From contig NZ_DASYGY010000007.1 of NCBI RefSeq assembly GCF_035999195.1, positions 434,001 through 498,000 of the forward strand: a DNA stretch of 64,000 nt, given 5' to 3'. This DNA comes from Pseudoxanthomonas sp. Lineage in GTDB: Bacteria > Pseudomonadota > Gammaproteobacteria > Xanthomonadales > Xanthomonadaceae. A model generated the notes under the pieces. It did not search any database and was not told the DNA's origin. It worked only from the letters and a program-made list of their open reading frames with translations. The translations under genes and the position numbers were made by a program. This document shows positions 58,970 through 64,000 of this stretch, piece by piece (positions within the stretch are counted from its first letter, which is position 1; each line of letters starts with the position of its first letter).

Positions 58970-59467
58970 TCACGCCGACAGGACGCGATTCCACTCCGCC
59001 ACACGGTCGGCCTTGGCCGCCAGCACGGCATCGGCGTCACCGCTGATGGTCACCTTGGTGATCAGGTCGCCCTGCTTCACCGCGTCGACCACGTCCAGGC
59101 CTTCGGTGACCTTGCCGAACACGGTGTGCTTGCCGTCCAGCCACGGGGTGGGCACGTGGGTGATGAAGAACTGGCTGCCGTTGGTGCTGGGGCCGGCGTT
59201 GGCCATCGACAGCACGCCGCGCTCATGGCGCACGCCGTTGGTGGTCTCGTCCTCGAAGCGGTAGCCCGGGCCACCGCGGCCGGAGCCTTCCGGGCAGCCG
59301 CCCTGGATCATGAAGTCCGGGATCACGCGGTGGAAGTTCAGGCCGTCGTAGAAGCCACGCTTGGCCAGGTTGACGAAGTTGGCCACGGTCAGCGGGGCCT
59401 TGTCGGGGTACAGCTCGATCGTGATCGGGCCGCGCGAGGTGTCGAACGTGGCGGTCAGCTGGCTCAT
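58970..59467 (-). CDS. ppiB: Peptidyl-prolyl cis-trans isomerase, cyclophilin B type
   Basis: 165-residue cyclophilin without signal peptide, so cytoplasmic. Active-site blocks: FHRVIPDFMIQGGCPEGSG, SMANAGPSTNGSQFFITHVP and WLDGKHTVFGKV. The N-terminus MSQLTATFDTSRGPITIELY is the bacterial PpiB form. Upstream 278 bp separate it from typA (divergent). Confidence 0.94.
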   Translation of the reverse strand: MSQLTATFDTSRGPITIELYPDKAPLTVANFVNLAKRGFYDGLNFHRVIPDFMIQGGCPEGSGRGGPGYRFEDETTNGVRHERGVLSMANAGPSTNGSQFFITHVPTPWLDGKHTVFGKVTEGLDVVDAVKQGDLITKVTISGDADAVLAAKADRVAEWNRVLSA

Positions 59468-59656
59468 CGGGTGGTTCTCCAGGGGTAGAAAGGGGCGGGC
59501 CGCGGGGATCGCCGAGGAAGGCAGGCGCCCGTTCAGGCGCCATCCGCATCCCAGATCACGGCGATCCGGGACGATTTCAAGGGCGCGCCTTGCCGGTTGG
59601 CGGCATCCATTGTTGCGTTGTCCGGAAAATCAGGTGCTTAGCACGCCGTAGCCGGC

Positions 59657-59662
59657 TATAAT
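59657..59662 (+). promoter_or_regulatory. Candidate -10 element for typA
   Basis: A perfect TATAAT lies 83 bases before the typA ATG, in a local AT-rich patch. No good -35 was identified. The leader would be about 75 nt. Confidence 0.45.
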
Positions 59663-59744
59663 ACGCCGCCTTCTTTCCTCCCCGTCCTCGCGCCCTGCCC
59701 CTTCGAAGGGGGTATCCGGGTGCGTTTTTCCGATCCCAGAATCC

Positions 59745-61574
59745 ATGTCCATCGAAAACCTCCGCAATATCGCGATCGTCGCGCACGTCGACCACGGCAA
59801 GACCACCCTCGTCGACCAGCTGCTGAAGCAGTCCGGCACCCTCTCCGAGCGCACCGTGCTGGCCGAGCGCGTGATGGACAGCAACGACCAGGAAAAGGAA
59901 CGTGGCATCACGATCCTGGCCAAGAACACCGCCATCACCTGGAACGGCAACCGCATCAACATCGTCGACACCCCCGGCCACGCCGACTTCGGTGGCGAGG
60001 TCGAGCGCGTGCTGTCGATGGTCGACACCGTGCTGATCCTGGTCGACGCGATGGACGGCCCGATGCCGCAGACGCGCTTCGTCACCCAGAAGGCCTTCGC
60101 GATGGGCTTCAAGCCGATCGTGGTGATCAACAAGGTCGACCGCCCCGGCTCGCGTCCGGAGTGGGTCGTGGAGCAGGTGTGGGACCTGTTCGACCGCCTG
60201 GGCGCCACGCCCGAGCAGATGGATTTCCCGATCGTCTACGCCTCGGCGCTGAACGGCTACGCCGGCCTGGAAGACACCGTCCGCGGCGGCGACATGACCC
60301 CGCTGTACGAAGCGATCATGAAGCACGCGCCGAAGCCGGAAGTCGATCCGGACGGCGCCTTCCAGATGCGCATCAGCCAGCTGGACTACAACAACTTCGT
60401 CGGCGTCATCGGCATCGGCCGCATCCAGCGCGGCACGCTGAAGAAGAACATGCCCGTCGCCGTCATCGACCGCGAAGGCAAGAAGCGCCAGGGCAAGGTG
60501 CTGCAGGTGCTGGGCTTCCTGGGCCTGGAGCGCATCGAGCAGGACAGCGCCGAGGCCGGCGACATCGTCGCCATCTCGGGCATCCAGGACCTGACCATCT
60601 CCGACACCGTCTGCGCGCTGGACACGCCCGAAGCGCTGCCGGCGCTGACCGTCGACGAGCCGACCATCTCGATGACCTTCCAGGTCAACAACTCGCCGTT
60701 CGCCGGCCACAAGGACCTGTCGGGCGGCAAGTTCCTGACCAGCCGCCAGCTGAAGGAGCGCCTGGAGCGCGAGACCGTGCACAACGTGGCGCTGAAGGTC
60801 GAGCAGCTGGAAGACGCCGACAAGTTCCTGGTCTCCGGCCGCGGCGAACTGCACCTGTCGGTGCTGATCGAGAACATGCGCCGCGAGGGCTACGAGCTGG
60901 CCGTGTCGCGCCCGGAAGTGATCATCAAGGAGATCGACGGCCAGCTGATGGAGCCGATCGAGCAGCTCGTCGTGGACGTGGAAGAGACCCACCAGGGCGG
61001 CGTGATGGAGAAGCTGGGCATCCGCAAGGGCCAGCTGAAGAACATGGAGCCCGACGGCAAGGGCCGCGTGCGCCTGGATTACATGATCCCGGCGCGTGGC
61101 CTGATCGGTTTCCAGAACGAATTCAAGACGCTGACGCAGGGCTCGGGCCTGCTGTTCCACGTGTTCGACCACTACGGTCCGAAGGAACAGGGCGCCATCG
61201 CCAAGCGCCTGAACGGCGTGATGATCGCCAATGCGCCGGGCGCCACGCCGGCCTACTCGCTGGGCCCGCTGCAGGAGCGCGGCAAGCTGTTCGCCGCCGA
61301 AGGCGACAACGTGTACGAAGGCCAGCTGATCGGCATCCACTCCAAGGACAACGACCTGACCGTCAACGCGATCAAGACCAAGCCGCTGACCAACATGCGC
61401 GCGTCGGGCAAGGACGACGCGATCCAGCTGACGCCGGCCATCAAGTTCTCGCTGGAGCAGGCGCTGGACTTCATCGACGACGACGAACTGGTCGAGATCA
61501 CGCCGAAGGAAATCCGCCTGCGCAAGAAGCTGCTGACCGAGAGCGACCGCAAGCGCGCTTCGCGCGCGGCCTGA
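59745..61574 (+). CDS. typA: Translational GTPase TypA/BipA
   Basis: 609-residue ribosome-associated GTPase. G1 motif AHVDHGKTTLVDQLL, G2 around ERGITILAKNTAI, G3 DTPGHADFGGEVERVL, G4 NKVDRPG. The TypA-specific C-terminal block GLIGFQNEFKTLTQGSG is present. Normal length. It supports ribosome assembly and stress growth at low temperature. The ATG at 59745 starts MSIENLRNIAIVAHVDHG. Confidence 0.97.
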   Translation: MSIENLRNIAIVAHVDHGKTTLVDQLLKQSGTLSERTVLAERVMDSNDQEKERGITILAKNTAITWNGNRINIVDTPGHADFGGEVERVLSMVDTVLILVDAMDGPMPQTRFVTQKAFAMGFKPIVVINKVDRPGSRPEWVVEQVWDLFDRLGATPEQMDFPIVYASALNGYAGLEDTVRGGDMTPLYEAIMKHAPKPEVDPDGAFQMRISQLDYNNFVGVIGIGRIQRGTLKKNMPVAVIDREGKKRQGKVLQVLGFLGLERIEQDSAEAGDIVAISGIQDLTISDTVCALDTPEALPALTVDEPTISMTFQVNNSPFAGHKDLSGGKFLTSRQLKERLERETVHNVALKVEQLEDADKFLVSGRGELHLSVLIENMRREGYELAVSRPEVIIKEIDGQLMEPIEQLVVDVEETHQGGVMEKLGIRKGQLKNMEPDGKGRVRLDYMIPARGLIGFQNEFKTLTQGSGLLFHVFDHYGPKEQGAIAKRLNGVMIANAPGATPAYSLGPLQERGKLFAAEGDNVYEGQLIGIHSKDNDLTVNAIKTKPLTNMRASGKDDAIQLTPAIKFSLEQALDFIDDDELVEITPKEIRLRKKLLTESDRKRASRAA

Positions 61575-61590
61575 TCGCGGCGCCTGCGGC

Positions 61591-62061
61591 TTGGAGACAT
61601 CCGCGTACGACCCGGATCCCGGGGCGCACCCGGGCCTGCATGCCATCGCCCTGTTCGAGGGCGCCAAGGGCGTGCTGGCCCTGGCCTTCGCCGGCGGCCT
61701 GCTGGCGTTGGGCCCCGACCGCCTGCGCGAAACCGTGCAGGCGATCGTCACCCGCTTCATTCCCGACGCCGGCCCCGGCGTGATCAGCCAGTGGATGGCG
61801 CGCATCAATCCCGAATCGGTCCATGTGGCGGTGCTGATCATCGCCGTCTACGCCGGCATGCGCCTGCTCGAAGCCTGGGGCCTGTGGCGCGCCCGCGCCT
61901 GGGCCTCGTGGCTGGGCTGCCTCGGTTCGGCCGCCTACCTGCCGCTGGACCTCTATGCGCTGTACCACCATCCCGGCTGGCATACCTGGGCGCTGCTGAT
62001 CGTCAACCTGGTGATCGTGTGGGTGTTGTGGCGGGACATCCGGCGTCGCCGCACGATTTGA
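61591..62061 (+). CDS. DUF2127 family membrane protein
   Basis: 156-residue protein with four hydrophobic segments (AIALFEGAKGVLALAFAGGL, VHVAVLIIAVYAGMRLLEAW, WASWLGCLGSAAYLPLDLYA, WALLIVNLVIVWVLW). The block GLHAIALFEGAKG identifies DUF2127 (PF09900). It has no ATG in the useful part of the frame; a TTG at 61591 is the likely start, 16 bases after typA, suggesting read-through coupling. Function unknown, inner membrane. Confidence 0.8.
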   Translation: METSAYDPDPGAHPGLHAIALFEGAKGVLALAFAGGLLALGPDRLRETVQAIVTRFIPDAGPGVISQWMARINPESVHVAVLIIAVYAGMRLLEAWGLWRARAWASWLGCLGSAAYLPLDLYALYHHPGWHTWALLIVNLVIVWVLWRDIRRRRTI

Positions 62062-62112
62062 CGCGCGGGCCGGCGCCTGCGTAGCCTGCGGCGATCCCGT
62101 GAAGGTGCCCGC

Positions 62113-63711
62113 ATGCGTCGATTCCTGCTGCCGCTCGGCCTGATGCTCGCCCTGGTGGCCTGCCAGCCGGCGAACCCGCCGGCTGCAAGGGTGCCCGCCC
62201 CCACCGATTTCACCTATGCCGAGCTCGACATCGCCGACCTGCAGGCGCGCATGCAGTCGGGCGAACTGGACAGCCGCCGCCTGACGCAGGCCTATCTGGA
62301 TCGCATCGCCGCCGTCGACAGGGCCGGGCCGCAGCTCAATGCCATCATCGAACTCAACCCGGACGCGCTGAAGGAAGCCGCGCTGCGCGACGTCGAACGG
62401 CGCGCCAACACCGTGCGCGGGCCGCTGCACGGCATTCCGGTGCTGCTCAAGGACAACATCGACGCGGTGCCGATGGCCACCTCCGCCGGCTCACTGGCGC
62501 TGAAGGATTTCCGGCCCGGCCAAGACGCATTCCTCGTGCGGCGCCTGCGCGAGGCCGGCGCGGTGATCCTGGGCAAGACCAACCTGAGCGAATGGGCCAA
62601 CTTCCGTTCCACCCACTCCACGTCGGGCTGGAGCGGACGCGGCGGGCAGACCCGCAATCCCTACGCGCTGGACCGCAATCCCTGCGGGTCGAGCTCGGGC
62701 AGTGCCGTCGCGGTGTCGGCCAACCTCGCCGCCGTCAGCGTAGGCACCGAAACCGACGGCAGCATCCTCTGTCCTGCCGCGATCAACGGCGTGGTGGGGC
62801 TGAAGCCGACGGTCGGGCTGGTGAGCCGGCAAGGCATCCTGCCGATCTCGCACAGCCAAGACACCGCCGGCCCGATGGCCCGCAGCGTGTCGGATGCGGC
62901 GCTGCTGCTGGCCGCACTGGCCGGACGCGACACCGCGGACGCGGCCACCACCCAGGCGACCTGGAACACGACGCTCGACTACAGCGCGCGCCTGAAGCCC
63001 GGCGCGCTGCAGGGCGCCCGCATCGGGGTACTGCGCAGCAAGGCGGCGATCCATCCCGACGCGGCCGCCGCGATGGAAGGCGCGATCCAGGTAATGCGCG
63101 AAGCCGGCGCGATCGTCGTCGATGCGGAGATTCCCACCGACGGCCAATGGAACGCGGACGAGATGCAGCTGCTGCTGTACGAGTTCAAGCACGGCCTGGA
63201 GCGTTACCTGGCCGAGCGCAGGGCCCCGCTGACCACCCTGACCCAGCTGATCGGCTACAACGAGCGCTACCGCGTGTCGGAAATGCCGTTCTTCGGCCAG
63301 GAACTGTTCGAACAGGCCAACGCCAAGGGCGGCCTGGGCGAGGCGGAGTACATCGCCGCACGCAGTCGCGCCCGCCGGCTCGCGGGTCCGGAAGGCATCG
63401 ATGCCGCCCTCAAGGCGCAGCGACTGGTGGCCCTGATCGCGCCGACCACCGGCCCGGCCTGGCTGACCGACCACAAGGCCGGCGACCACTTTCCGGGCGC
63501 CGGCTACAGCGCGGCCGCGGTGGCCGGCTATCCGAGCCTGACCGTCCCGATGGGCCACAGCGACGGCCTGCCGCTGGGCCTGACCTTCATGGGCCCGGCG
63601 TGGAGCGAGGCCACGTTGATCGCGCTGGGCTACGACTACGAGCAACGCACGCGTGCGCGCAAGCCGCCCGAATACTGGCCGACACTGCCGGTGCGCACGC
63701 CGCGCGGCTGA
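62113..63711 (+). CDS. Amidase family lipoprotein
   Basis: 532-residue amidase-signature enzyme. N-terminal lipoprotein signal MRRFLLPLGLMLALVACQ with Cys17. The Ser-cisSer-Lys triad is seen as VLLKDNID (Lys), the GSSSGSAVAVSA block (cis-Ser) and GTETDGSILCPAAING (Ser region). Related peptide amidases deamidate C-terminal amides; a secreted peptide amidase is known in Stenotrophomonas. Located in the envelope by its lipid anchor. Normal length for that group. Confidence 0.9.
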   Translation: MRRFLLPLGLMLALVACQPANPPAARVPAPTDFTYAELDIADLQARMQSGELDSRRLTQAYLDRIAAVDRAGPQLNAIIELNPDALKEAALRDVERRANTVRGPLHGIPVLLKDNIDAVPMATSAGSLALKDFRPGQDAFLVRRLREAGAVILGKTNLSEWANFRSTHSTSGWSGRGGQTRNPYALDRNPCGSSSGSAVAVSANLAAVSVGTETDGSILCPAAINGVVGLKPTVGLVSRQGILPISHSQDTAGPMARSVSDAALLLAALAGRDTADAATTQATWNTTLDYSARLKPGALQGARIGVLRSKAAIHPDAAAAMEGAIQVMREAGAIVVDAEIPTDGQWNADEMQLLLYEFKHGLERYLAERRAPLTTLTQLIGYNERYRVSEMPFFGQELFEQANAKGGLGEAEYIAARSRARRLAGPEGIDAALKAQRLVALIAPTTGPAWLTDHKAGDHFPGAGYSAAAVAGYPSLTVPMGHSDGLPLGLTFMGPAWSEATLIALGYDYEQRTRARKPPEYWPTLPVRTPRG

Positions 63712-63821
63712 GCCCCGGCCGGGGCCGCCGGAAATGTGAGCCATCACGCGCCAGAGAATGCTTGCAGCGCCTGCAGGTTCGTGGCGTCATAACCGCCAAC
63801 CAGCAGGCGGGGAATGCACGC

Positions 63822-64000
63822 GTGGAGTCAGGCGCGGACCGGGCAGCGGAACTGCGGACGTTCAGTGGATCCGGATCCACGGCCCGCCGGCGGCAGCGCA
63901 ATCTGAATTCGCTGGCCTGGGGTGTGCTGGTGATCGCCTGCCTGCTGTCGTTGTGGTCGGGCGCGACCGCCTGGCAGCAGGCCCGCGAACACGCGCGCGC
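63822..64000 (+). CDS. N-terminus of a membrane-anchored protein, sensor-like (cut by window edge)
   Basis: Frame opening at the GTG at 63822 (GGGGA 8 bases upstream) and still open at the window end. About 59 residues are visible: a polar Arg-rich lead (ARRRQRNLNS), then a membrane helix LAWGVLVIACLLSLWSGATA and the start of a periplasmic segment WQQAREHAR. The layout is that of CHASE-type sensor kinases or diguanylate cyclases, but too little is present to call it. Other frames here are open as well; this one was chosen for the membrane helix and the ribosome site. Confidence 0.45.
   Translation, partial: MESGADRAAELRTFSGSGSTARRRQRNLNSLAWGVLVIACLLSLWSGATAWQQAREHAR

Noticed and set aside
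63587..63901. 104-codon minus-strand frame at the window end
   Set aside because: Arg/Ala/Ser-rich with no signal or motif, overlapping the amidase 3' end and a more plausible plus-strand membrane protein start.

Overview
The window is a high-GC, gene-dense chromosomal segment from a gammaproteobacterium of the Xanthomonadaceae (Lysobacteraceae), most probably Pseudoxanthomonas or a close relative. Evidence: GTAG-headed REP pairs of the Stenotrophomonas/Xanthomonas type, a TorF-type porin, a purF-cvpA-SPOR-folC cluster, and a 722-residue S46 peptidase whose His86, Asp224 and Ser657 fall exactly at the catalytic positions I recall for DAP BII of Pseudoxanthomonas mexicana. The genus call is inference. 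No rRNA, tRNA, CRISPR array, prophage or intact insertion sequence was seen.

Layout. 1-3900: a truncated serine hydrolase, then divergent histidine-degradation genes hutF and hutI with a small membrane protein between them, and a ribosomal protein bTHX gene. 4030-10580: zinc functions (a MerC-like protein and a ZnuD-like TonB-dependent receptor sharing a candidate Zur box; zur itself lies downstream of gltX), plus a MarR-MFS efflux pair with a perfect 24-bp palindrome. 10748-20871: lpxH, then a leftward series of DUF455, purF, cvpA, a double-SPOR protein, folC (carrying an in-frame repeat insertion), a TonB-C protein, a histidine phosphatase and the S46 peptidase. 21054-30016: threonine catabolism (tdh and kbl) interrupted by a TorF porin and a sulfate uptake cluster (OprP-like porin, sbp, cysT, cysW, cysA). 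30041-37488: two small proteins sharing one C-terminal motif around a pseudouridine synthase, an OmpA protein, a ring-opening dioxygenase, and a LysR/MFS/oxidoreductase group.

37690-44408 is a complete four-gene Wadjet (JetABCD) plasmid-defence operon with overlapping reading frames. After it come a FadH-like reductase, a SleB-type hydrolase, a repeat-rich stretch and a GST.

49359-56324 is a propionate (methylcitrate) locus: prpC, prpB, a divergent gene fusing a DNA-binding helix-turn-helix to a citrate synthase domain that keeps its catalytic residues, an M14 carboxypeptidase, and prpE. No 2-methylcitrate dehydratase gene is present in the window. Malate dehydrogenase, an aminotransferase, a cyclophilin, typA, a DUF2127 protein, an amidase and the start of a membrane-anchored protein finish the window.

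The observations most worth following are the HTH-citrate synthase fusion with its nearby inverted repeat (a possible metabolite-sensing regulator built from an enzyme), the Wadjet operon, the intergenic repeat that has become 48 codons of folC, the REP pair that supplies the stop codons of both flanking genes, and the unnamed 'FDM..NG..MTA.EFDAWM' protein pair.
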